50,457 nucleotides of DNA from Alphaproteobacteria bacterium (lineage in GTDB: Bacteria; Pseudomonadota; Alphaproteobacteria; UBA2966), in NCBI GenBank assembly GCA_021296255.1, contig JAGWAU010000036.1:1-50457 (forward strand), read 5' to 3'. Below the pieces are notes generated by a model that was given only the letters and a program-made list of their open reading frames with translations, searched no databases and was not told the origin of the DNA. This document shows positions 34,077 to 41,336 of the stretch, piece by piece; position 1 is the first letter of the stretch, and each line of letters opens with the position of its first letter. Position numbers and translations under genes: made by a program.

Positions 34077-34200
34077 CGCAATCCGCTTGCGGCACATGCT
34101 CGACGCCGCGCGCGAGGCGGTGTCCTTTACGCAGGGCCGGACGCTCGGCGACCTGGACAACGATCGCCAACTGGTTCTGGCGCTGATCAAGGAAATCGAC
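34063..34200 (+). pseudogene. HepT (HEPN toxin) N-terminal remnant
   Basis: The first 46 codons ([20 protein letters not shown], then DLDNDRQLVLALIKEID) match the N-terminal helices of HepT. The match stops abruptly at about 34200 and the following 108 codons are unrelated, so the helices with the RNase motif (RxxxxxH) are gone. The frame stays open to 34524, into the cytosine methyltransferase gene start. This point is probably the left junction of the inserted methyltransferase cassette. Confidence 0.75.
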
Positions 34201-34516
34201 GACGTGACAGCTGCCGCCTACGAGGACGCGGTCTTCACGAAATGCTCACCTTCGGGCACGATAGGCGATGCACTCGCCGTTGGTGGATTCGGCGACCGGT
34301 GTGACGATATAGACCCGAGCATCGGCTTGCCTCCGGACCTCACGCAGAGCAGTTTATTTCTTCGAGTGTCTGTGTGGTCTTTCCGAATCGCCGTGCAGCA
34401 CTTGACGCCGGTCAGGTTTCGTTCCCTCGGCCGTCCGGCCATTTTCGCCTCCTACCAGTGCGGGGAGCGACGACAAGAGGCGTGTCAATCACCGGAGACG
34501 GCCAGGATCCAAACGA
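34201..34516. other. Sequence between hepT remnant and methyltransferase
   Basis: I find no recognisable gene in these 316 nt. Short frames exist on both strands, but none looks like a known protein. The region probably contains the promoter of the methyltransferase cassette and the insertion junction after hepT. No ribosome binding site better than GAGACGG (34494-34500) is seen before the ATG at 34517. Confidence 0.45.
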
Positions 34517-35605
34517 ATGACTGAGTTTCCAATAGCACTGGACTTCACCACAGGGGGAAGCCACCAAGGTTCGACTGATAGCAAGCGACAAGCAAGCGCA
34601 GGCTGCATGTTCTGCGGCATGGGTGGTTTTGCTACTGGCCTGATCCAGGCCGGTTTCGCGGTCGACTGGGCCAACGACAACGATGAATTCGCCTGTAGAG
34701 CATTCCAGCACCGCCTTCCGAGCGTGCAGCTAATCGAAAAGGACGTGCGCGAGCTGTCCGTAGGAAATGACTGCTTGCCTACCGTCGACTTGCTGGCTGC
34801 GGGATTTCCTTGCCAGAGCTTTTCCCAAGCCGGAAGCCGTCGTGGATTCGACGACCCTCGAGGCGCGCTGTTCTATGAAATTCCTCGGCTGATTGAGGAG
34901 TACCGGCCTCAGGAGCGCCCCTCACTAATCGTACTGGAGAATGTACCTCATTTGCTTTACGGAGCCGATGGACGCTGGTTCGATCAGGTGCGACGGGCTC
35001 TGCGACGGGCGGGCTATTGGTTCAGGGAGGAATCGTGTTGGACGGTGAACGTTAAGGACGTGACCAATTTGCCGCAGGATCGCGAGCGGTTGTTTATGGT
35101 TGCTGCTTCCAGAGAGCAGTTCTCATTCAATCCATTTGCACCGCCTGAGTTGTTAAATGGGAGTGAGGCTGTAACACCTTCGATTGATGGCTTTGTTGAT
35201 CGGAAACGTCGTGGCGACAATGACGCTTACCTTCCTCCCGATAATCGGTACTACAAGATGATAGATAAGGCAATGTCTGAGGGTGAATCCGACGCCAATA
35301 TCTATCAGTTGCGACGTTCGTATGTCCGGGAAAAGAAGGAGAATCTGTGTCCCACTCTGACCGCAAACATGGGAATAGGCGGACACAATGTTCCGTTCGT
35401 GAAGGATGCTTGGGGCATCCGCCGCTTGAGTATAACGGAGGTGGCACGTCTCCAGGGATTTGATGGCTCAGAAGAATTCTTTCCAGGCATGCCCGTAGCA
35501 GAACAGTACCGCCTGCTTGGGAATGCAGTATGTGTTGGCTTGGCGCGTCTGATAGGAAAGATGTGCGCAGACATTTTTAGCGGAGAGGCCGTGCGCGATG
35601 GATAA
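34517..35605 (+). CDS. C5-cytosine DNA methyltransferase
   Basis: This 362-aa protein is a DNA (cytosine-5) methyltransferase with the motifs in standard order. Motif I is MFCGMGGFATGL, catalytic Cys99 is in AGFPCQSFSQAG, and ENV lies at 141-143. The QDRER motif is at 187-191, followed by a target-recognition region of about 90 residues, then TLTANMG and the terminal LLGNAVCVGLARLI. It transfers methyl from SAM to a cytosine in a DNA site that cannot be read from sequence. It overlaps the GHKL ATPase gene by 8 nt (35598-35605), so the cassette is translated as a unit. Codon use is visibly less GC-biased than the flanking metabolic genes, suggesting transfer. Confidence 0.94.
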   Translation: MTEFPIALDFTTGGSHQGSTDSKRQASAGCMFCGMGGFATGLIQAGFAVDWANDNDEFACRAFQHRLPSVQLIEKDVRELSVGNDCLPTVDLLAAGFPCQSFSQAGSRRGFDDPRGALFYEIPRLIEEYRPQERPSLIVLENVPHLLYGADGRWFDQVRRALRRAGYWFREESCWTVNVKDVTNLPQDRERLFMVAASREQFSFNPFAPPELLNGSEAVTPSIDGFVDRKRRGDNDAYLPPDNRYYKMIDKAMSEGESDANIYQLRRSYVREKKENLCPTLTANMGIGGHNVPFVKDAWGIRRLSITEVARLQGFDGSEEFFPGMPVAEQYRLLGNAVCVGLARLIGKMCADIFSGEAVRDG

Positions 35606-37538
35606 GAGAATTGGTTGGCGATTTCCGCCCACCGACGGTGGTCTTGGGCATGGATTTAACGATCCAGGGATCGCTCATTTCGCGGGTGCGCCAATGCAAA
35701 GTCTCGCACGTGAGACGATTCAGAATTCTCTGGACGCAGCGCTTGAAGCAAATAAGCCGGTACATGTGTCCTTTGAATTGATCGACCTGTCGCCCGAGCA
35801 TATCGGTCGGGAAGAACTCGTGTCGGCCATCAATGCTTGCAAAGTGAGAGCAGATGGAGATCCGGTGGTGACCTCGGCTCTCGAAGAGGCCTTGCAGAGT
35901 GTCCTACCGAACACGATTCCTTGCCTGCGTGTGTCTGATCGCAATACAACAGGGCTTCGCGACAAACATTGGCGCGCTCTCGTCAAGATGCAGGGTGTCA
36001 GCTTTAAGCCGGAGATTGAGGGCGCCGGCGGGTCTCACGGAATCGGGAAATATGCGCCGTTCGCTGTTTCGGCGCCGCGGACGGTGTTTTACTGGTCTTG
36101 TTTTCGCTCGAATGGAAAAGATCACGAGAGATTTCAAGGGAAGTCGGTTCTCATGTCGCACGAGAGTAAGGACGGCGGCGAGACTCAAGGAACGGGATTC
36201 TTCGGATTCAGGGAAGACTGCCGAGAGATGAAGCAGGAGGTTCCTCATACATTTCGTATCCTTGACCAAGATGGCCGTCGTCCGGTGCAGGGTACGAGCG
36301 TGGCAATCATAGGATTTCGTGAGACTAAAGACTGGCGCAGGCGTGTGGCAGCAAGCGCGATCGGGAATTTCTTTTACGCTATCGGAACGAGACGCCTGAC
36401 CGTGATAGTGGAGCCCGACGATCCGAATAACGTCACGGATATTGAAATCGACAGCAACTCACTGGAAGACTGGTTCCAACATCTTGCCGAAGTCGGGGAG
36501 CAGGACGATTTAGAAAACGGATTGCGGGAAGCACGGGCTTTCTGGAAACTGTCGCAAGACGAACCGGCGGCGGAGAAGCAAGACGCTGATCTTGGACACT
36601 GTCGCTTGTGGATCCGCGCTGCTGAGGGCATGCCCAATAAGGTCGCGTTCGTGAGGCAGACCGGTATGCTGGTGACGACCCAGCAGCCCGGTCTGATTCG
36701 TTTCCCGGGATTTCGGGAATTTGCGGCACTTTGCGTTTTTGAAGATCCTGCCGGAAATGAACTGTTGCGCCGGATGGAAAACCCCGCACACGACAAATTT
36801 GAGCCCGAGCGGTTGCCACCGGCTGAACGGGCACGTGGTCGAAACGCTCTCAAACGCATTACCGCCTGGATACGAAGCGAGATAGGGAAACAGGTAGGGC
36901 CGCCGGAAGGAGGAAAGAAGACGGTCCTTTCAGAGCTTGCCGTGTATCTCCCAGACTACCAGCCCGAAGAGCTCTTCGACGAAGGCGACGGTGCTGGAGA
37001 AAGCAGCGGGGAACCGGGGTTTGGAGAACGGGTGGCAGTGAAGCTCAAGCCGGTGCGTCGCCTTGGATCGCCCCAGCTGCCGTCTAGCGAGGCGATTGAG
37101 CAAGATAGCGACGTTGAAGGAGACAGCACCGGCCATGTCGGCGGTGCTGGCGTGGGTGGCGATGGAAGCGTCGCTGGCGATGGTGGCCCGGAGGAAGGCT
37201 CCGGCCGTGGTGGCACCGGAACGCGTGGTGGAGGAACAAGACAACGCGGTATTCCCGTCTCACGGGTTCGGATCTTGCCACTTGCTGGACGGGACAACTG
37301 TTTTCGGCTCAGCTTCGTGGCTGACCATGACGGTACCGTGCGCTTGTCTCTAGACGAGGCGGGAGATTCATCTGCGGTGCCAAGAAGCGATGTGCGTGCC
37401 GCTTCTGAAGGTGCCTCACTCGACCGCGTAGTTGTGAAGAGAGAGCAGCGGATCGAGTTGGACATTACCGCCACCGAACCAATTGACGATAGGGCTTGGC
37501 GCGTGTCCGCAGCGCCGATTCTGGAGGACTCGCAATGA
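35598..37538 (+). CDS. GHKL (MutL/MORC-like) ATPase with Gly-rich linker and C-terminal domain
   Basis: This 646-aa protein has a Bergerat-fold ATPase domain at its N terminus. Motif I is RETIQNSLDA (Glu39, Asn43, Asp46), motif II is VSDRNTTGL (Asp114, Gly119) and motif III is GGSHGIGKY (145-150). A middle domain follows (about 160-430), then an unusual Gly/Ser/Asp-rich linker (about 500-545) and a C-terminal beta-rich domain (from about 550). Prokaryotic MutL/MORC-like ATPases have been described in predicted restriction-modification operons; they are thought to act as ATP-dependent clamps. Its stop overlaps the next start by ATGA, so it is coupled to both neighbours. It is not a mismatch-repair MutL: the MutL C-terminal dimerisation domain is absent. 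Confidence 0.85.
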   Translation: MDKRIGWRFPPTDGGLGHGFNDPGIAHFAGAPMQSLARETIQNSLDAALEANKPVHVSFELIDLSPEHIGREELVSAINACKVRADGDPVVTSALEEALQSVLPNTIPCLRVSDRNTTGLRDKHWRALVKMQGVSFKPEIEGAGGSHGIGKYAPFAVSAPRTVFYWSCFRSNGKDHERFQGKSVLMSHESKDGGETQGTGFFGFREDCREMKQEVPHTFRILDQDGRRPVQGTSVAIIGFRETKDWRRRVAASAIGNFFYAIGTRRLTVIVEPDDPNNVTDIEIDSNSLEDWFQHLAEVGEQDDLENGLREARAFWKLSQDEPAAEKQDADLGHCRLWIRAAEGMPNKVAFVRQTGMLVTTQQPGLIRFPGFREFAALCVFEDPAGNELLRRMENPAHDKFEPERLPPAERARGRNALKRITAWIRSEIGKQVGPPEGGKKTVLSELAVYLPDYQPEELFDEGDGAGESSGEPGFGERVAVKLKPVRRLGSPQLPSSEAIEQDSDVEGDSTGHVGGAGVGGDGSVAGDGGPEEGSGRGGTGTRGGGTRQRGIPVSRVRILPLAGRDNCFRLSFVADHDGTVRLSLDEAGDSSAVPRSDVRAASEGASLDRVVVKREQRIELDITATEPIDDRAWRVSAAPILEDSQ

Positions 37539-38398
37539 AGTTCGATTCCGGTAAGGCTTGGCCGCATCCGGTTCTGCGTCCACCTAAACACGGAGATGAT
37601 TATCCGCAGGCGGAGTTCCAGGTAGAGATTGAGGTCGATCGGGTCAAGGGCAGCACAGCTGTGGAGGTGTGCGCCGAGTTTGAACTCAGCGAGCCGGATC
37701 TTCTCGTGCTCGTTGAACGGGACAGCGCACGCTTTGTCCTGCTAATCAAGGCTCCGACAACGCACTATCGGCAATTACTTCAATCTCGAAAACCGAAGAT
37801 TCGAGAGGCGTTTTCGGCCGGCGAGCTATCGGGTCGTGTGGAGTTTTCACCATTTCTAGTCTGCGTTCGAGCGCTGCCGAGTTTTCAGGCGCAAGGATGG
37901 CATCCAGATTTTGCCGGGCGCACTTTTGACCTCTCAGCGGGCGCGGTGCTTGCCGAGGATGAACCGAAGGACTACTGGATCGACACGGCTGATGAAACAC
38001 CGTTGGGATCGATCTTCGGCCACAAGTCGAGGCCGGACTTGCCGGACGGCTGCTGGGAGTACGAACTCGCCGAAGAGCGCATCTGGATAGTAATGTCAAC
38101 CACCGACGCCACGCGCTATCGAGCGGCGCGAGAACACGCCAACAACCAACCAGAAGGCCAGTACTTTATGAACGGTTTGTATTTGCCCGCACTGGTAGCC
38201 GTGTTGAACGAAGTGGACGGAAGTACCCTAGAATATCAAGACTGCCGATGGTTCGCATCTCTCGATCAGCGTCTTGACGCGGTCGGGTGTCAACCGCTTG
38301 GGGAAAAGAGTTCCAACCGTTTAAAGGATGCGCAGAAGCTACTTGAATCTCCCTTTCCAAGGATGCCGATGATCGTGGCGGCGGAGGCGGAAGTTTAA
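37535..38398 (+). CDS. Unrecognised third protein of the methyltransferase-GHKL cassette
   Basis: This 287-aa protein starts at the ATG overlapping the GHKL stop (ATGA), with CTGGAGGACT just upstream. I cannot assign a family. Its first half is beta-rich (alternating EFQVEIEVDRV and LLVLVERDSARFVLLIK), followed by FVCVRALPSFQ and a WIDTADETP block. The second half is helical, ending in a charged tail. Its stop and the next start overlap as TAATG at 38396-38400. Position inside a conserved-looking cassette suggests a structural or specificity role with the GHKL ATPase and the DUF6339-like protein, which is inference. Confidence 0.8.
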   Translation: MKFDSGKAWPHPVLRPPKHGDDYPQAEFQVEIEVDRVKGSTAVEVCAEFELSEPDLLVLVERDSARFVLLIKAPTTHYRQLLQSRKPKIREAFSAGELSGRVEFSPFLVCVRALPSFQAQGWHPDFAGRTFDLSAGAVLAEDEPKDYWIDTADETPLGSIFGHKSRPDLPDGCWEYELAEERIWIVMSTTDATRYRAAREHANNQPEGQYFMNGLYLPALVAVLNEVDGSTLEYQDCRWFASLDQRLDAVGCQPLGEKSSNRLKDAQKLLESPFPRMPMIVAAEAEV

Positions 38399-39162
38399 TG
38401 ATGGGTCTCCGTTACTGCACTTCCGACTCACTCGAGTCTCTTCGCCATGCAGTCCCGGATCGTCTGGACTGGTATTACTCGCCGGACACCGAACCGACTC
38501 CTCAGTTTGGAACCTTCGGTTTCAGGGAGTCGAAGTTGAAGGCCCCGAGGCTGGCGGACGGTCTGGTCACAGACGCTGATTCGCCATCCATAACCGACGT
38601 TGAAAACGCGTTGAATGTCTATGAAGCATTGTCGGAGTTGACACCCCACGAAGCGTCGATCGAGCGGTTGTGGGTGTACCTGTGTCATTTCGATTGTCCG
38701 CAGTATGTTGCGGCGCGATGGCTGAAACAGCGTCCCGGAAAGGAAGAAGATGCAGTGCGCAGGGTTCGCAACCATTTCTTCGCGGCCGGCAACCGGGGCC
38801 TGATTCGAGACAACGGGATCTCGCGCCTGTGGTGGTTGGGCAAACTCGCCTGTGATACCGACCCGGAAGATCCAAACCGATTCTTGACGATATTGCTTCA
38901 CCGACAGGACGTTCGCTCAGCTTTGATCGAGCGACCGTCTGTTTCGATGAACCCGAAGGTGTTGCGCCAGATTTATGCAGTGATGCGAGAGCACTGGGAG
39001 GGAGAGGGTATATTGTTCGAACGTGATGTCTTTCGCGGGTGGATGGCGGGTCTGAATCGTCGAGGTGGGGTCGTGTTGTTGGATGCATTGCCCTTGGATG
39101 CCCTTGACGGGCTACTGATGGAAGAGGCAACCCGCGCCGTCGACCTCGCTTCAACGGTGTGA
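38398..39162 (+). CDS. DUF6339-like protein
   Basis: This 254-aa protein resembles DUF6339, a family found next to DNA methyltransferase and GHKL genes. The recognisable block is IERLWVYLCHFDCPQYVAARW followed by RRVRNHFFAAGNRGLIRDNGISRLWWLGKL, a Trp/Arg-rich region typical of the family. No catalytic motif is evident. The start is the ATG overlapping the preceding stop (TAATG); a second ATG follows at once. The function is unknown; co-occurrence with methylases and ATPases makes a DNA-binding or assembly role plausible. Confidence 0.8.
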   Translation: MMGLRYCTSDSLESLRHAVPDRLDWYYSPDTEPTPQFGTFGFRESKLKAPRLADGLVTDADSPSITDVENALNVYEALSELTPHEASIERLWVYLCHFDCPQYVAARWLKQRPGKEEDAVRRVRNHFFAAGNRGLIRDNGISRLWWLGKLACDTDPEDPNRFLTILLHRQDVRSALIERPSVSMNPKVLRQIYAVMREHWEGEGILFERDVFRGWMAGLNRRGGVVLLDALPLDALDGLLMEEATRAVDLASTV

Positions 39163-39168
39163 TTTGGA

Positions 39169-39627
39169 GTGGTTGACAATTTGAAGCAGGCGGATCGGTC
39201 GCGATGTATGTCCCGCATTCGTTCCCGAAACATGAAGCCCGAGCTCATCGTCCGTTCGATGGTGCACCGCCTCGGGTACCGCTTTCGGTTGCATCGTCAG
39301 GGAATGCCAGGACGACCCGATTTGGTTTTGCCACGCCACCGGGCAGTGATTTTCGTCAATGGCTGCTTCTGGCATTGGCATGCCGACCTGAATTGCCCGA
39401 TTGCGGGACTGCGTAAGTCTAATCTGGGGTACTGGGAACCCAAACTTGCGCGTACGCGCAGCCGGGACCGGGAACACGCTACCAAGCTGGAGGCTGAAGG
39501 TTGGCGGGTTCTAACGATATGGGAGTGCCAACTGAGGCACCTCGACGACGTCAGTAATCGGATCCGCGCATTTCTTGGCAAAGGTGGCGACGGACATGGG
39601 CCTCCGGCCAGGTACCGCCAATCATAG
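39169..39627 (+). CDS. Vsr-like (very short patch repair) endonuclease
   Basis: This 152-aa protein matches Vsr nucleases almost residue by residue. It has Glu25 (MKPE), catalytic Asp51 (GRPDLVL), His69 and His71 with Cys66 (GCFWHWH), Cys76 and Cys120. Position 64, His in E. coli Vsr, is Asn here. Canonical Vsr nicks next to T:G mismatches made by deamination of 5-methylcytosine, which fits the methyltransferase in the same cassette. No separate restriction enzyme is present, so the Vsr-like fold may instead cut unmodified or foreign DNA. Start: GTG at 39169 (TTG at 39181 possible). It follows the DUF6339-like gene by 6 nt. Confidence 0.9.
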   Translation: MVDNLKQADRSRCMSRIRSRNMKPELIVRSMVHRLGYRFRLHRQGMPGRPDLVLPRHRAVIFVNGCFWHWHADLNCPIAGLRKSNLGYWEPKLARTRSRDREHATKLEAEGWRVLTIWECQLRHLDDVSNRIRAFLGKGGDGHGPPARYRQS

Positions 39628-40037
39628 CGTATGCGAGATCAATCGCGCCTTGCGACAGCATGTTCAACGCAGCAAGAACCCGTAATCAGACTACCATCCC
39701 TCGCTCAGGCTTGCGCGCCAACTATCATCCGCCAACCCCCAACACTCCGCACGCTACCGAATGCAGATTGGATCGGGGATCCGGTACTTCACAGGTACCT
39801 CAAGACGGTAAATCAAGCACCCCTGGAGACCATCCGATATCAGGAGCAACGAGAGCGCCCTGCAACCGATCCATCTCCCGACCACCCAGGACGTCTCGTG
39901 ACCACGAGCCTCAGTCAGACCAAATACCAGATTCCCGGTTCGCGGTTCTGCGGCTCCCAATCTGCGGACTGTTGACTTTCAATCGTCAGTCGTCATAGTT
40001 CCAGTTGTCAGAGAGGCCGAGGCGGCATCGAGGCGGC
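39628..40037. other. Spacer holding the first copy of a 199-bp repeat
   Basis: Bases 39634-39832 are the first copy of a 199-bp direct repeat (second copy 44600-44798); the remainder shows no gene. The first 51 nt of the repeat encode the final 16 residues of a BrnA-type antitoxin (EINRALRQHVQRSKNP, stop TAA), without its 5' part, so this is a broken copy. Bases 39833-40037 lead to the DUF4143 ATPase and hold only its weak GAGGCGGC ribosome binding site. Confidence 0.75.
39634..39832 (+). repeat. 199-bp direct repeat, copy 1
   Basis: This copy matches 44600-44798 at 189 of 199 positions by eye, with no gap, and begins CGAGATCAATCGCGCC in both. The repeat covers the 3' end of a BrnA antitoxin gene and about 145 nt downstream. 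Copy 1 lies immediately after the Vsr gene, so it marks the right edge of the methyltransferase cassette. Confidence 0.9.
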
Positions 40038-41258
40038 ATGTACCCACGGTTCGTGGAGAGGCGGGCGGGGGAGGCTCTTGCGGATACCCCGGTGGTGCTG
40101 ATCGTAGGGCCGCGCCGGGCAGGTAAAACCACGCTCGCCCGGAAGATGGCGGAAGAAGGCCGGACCTATATCACACTGGACGACCGCACGGTCCTCGACG
40201 CCGCGCTGTCCGACCCGAACGGCTTCATCCGCGGCCTGGACCGGGCCATCATCGACGAGATCCAGCGCGCCCCAGACCTGCTGCTGGCAATCAAGAGGAG
40301 CGTGGACGAAGACTATCGCCCCGGCCGTTTCCTGCTGACCGGTTCCGCCAACGTCATGACGCTGCCCCGGGTCGCCGACAGCTTGGCGGGCCGGATCGAA
40401 ACCATCCGCATGCTGCCGTTGGCCCGCGCCGAAATAGCGGGCACCGCGCCCACCTTCCTGGAGCGCCTGTTCGAGGGGAGGCTGGAGGGCGAGCGGCAGG
40501 CGGTCATCGGCGACGACCTCGTCCGGCTGGCGCTACTCGGAGGTTTTCCCGAGGCCATCGAACGCGAGAGCGAGCGCCGGCGGCAGGCTTGGTCGCGGTC
40601 CTATCTGACCTCGGTGCTGACCCGCGACCTGAGAGACATTGCCGAGATCGAGAGGCTGGCCGAGCTGCCCAGGTTCGTGCGGCTGCTGGCGGAGTACTCG
40701 GGACGGCTGGTCAACTACTCGCAGTTCGGCTCCGAAATCGACGTCAGCCACAAGACCGGGCAGCGCTACGTCGCCCTGCTGGAACAGGTGTTCCTCGTCT
40801 CGACATTGCAGCCCTGGTACACGAACGCGCTGAAGCGCATCGCTAAGACGCCGAAACTGCACTTCCTCGATCCCGGCCTGCTCGCTGCGGTGCGCGGGTT
40901 GAGCTTCGATCGTGTCAGGGCCGACCGCGGCGAGCTCGGCGCGCTGCTCGAGAGCTTCGTGTTCTCGGAGGTGCTGAAGCTCATGACCGCGTCGGACCTG
41001 CAGCTGGCCGCCTACCATTTCCGGGACCGGCAGATGCGCGAGGTCGACATCGTGCTGGAACGCGACGACGGGACGATCGCGGGGATCGAGGTCAAGGCGG
41101 CCGCAACGGTGACGTCCAGAGATTTCGCCGGGCTGCGGACCCTGGCCGAAGCGTGCGAGGAGCGTTTCGCCTGCGGCGTCGTTCTCTATGACAGCGCCGA
41201 TTTCGTGCCGTTCGGCGACAACCTGGCAGCGGCGCCGCTGTCATGTCTGTGGGCGTGA
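40038..41258 (+). CDS. DUF4143-family AAA ATPase
   Basis: This 406-aa protein is an AAA_14/DUF4143 ATPase. It has Walker A GPRRAGKTTLA, Walker B AIIDEIQRAPDLL, a sensor region FLLTGSANVM, and the C-terminal DUF4143 domain ending in a PD-(D/E)xK-like block (DIVLERDDG...GIEVKAAA). These proteins are found widely in bacteria and have no assigned role; some sit in defence or toxin-antitoxin islands. I use the ATG at 40038. The group II intron lies downstream, with its 5' end 78 nt after the stop. Confidence 0.9.
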   Translation: MYPRFVERRAGEALADTPVVLIVGPRRAGKTTLARKMAEEGRTYITLDDRTVLDAALSDPNGFIRGLDRAIIDEIQRAPDLLLAIKRSVDEDYRPGRFLLTGSANVMTLPRVADSLAGRIETIRMLPLARAEIAGTAPTFLERLFEGRLEGERQAVIGDDLVRLALLGGFPEAIERESERRRQAWSRSYLTSVLTRDLRDIAEIERLAELPRFVRLLAEYSGRLVNYSQFGSEIDVSHKTGQRYVALLEQVFLVSTLQPWYTNALKRIAKTPKLHFLDPGLLAAVRGLSFDRVRADRGELGALLESFVFSEVLKLMTASDLQLAAYHFRDRQMREVDIVLERDDGTIAGIEVKAAATVTSRDFAGLRTLAEACEERFACGVVLYDSADFVPFGDNLAAAPLSCLWA

Positions 41259-41336
41259 TGCAGTCGTCGAAATGGAGCGAATCCCCGACAGACGGCACTC
41301 CGTCAGCATCAGCGTTGGACGCTGGAATCTCATGGG

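Noticed and set aside
33007-34170. A single 387-aa minus-strand gene across the Gp27-like gene and mntA
   Set aside because: Only its central part (about 33478-33768) resembles a protein (P63C); the ends are shadows of gp27 and mntA.
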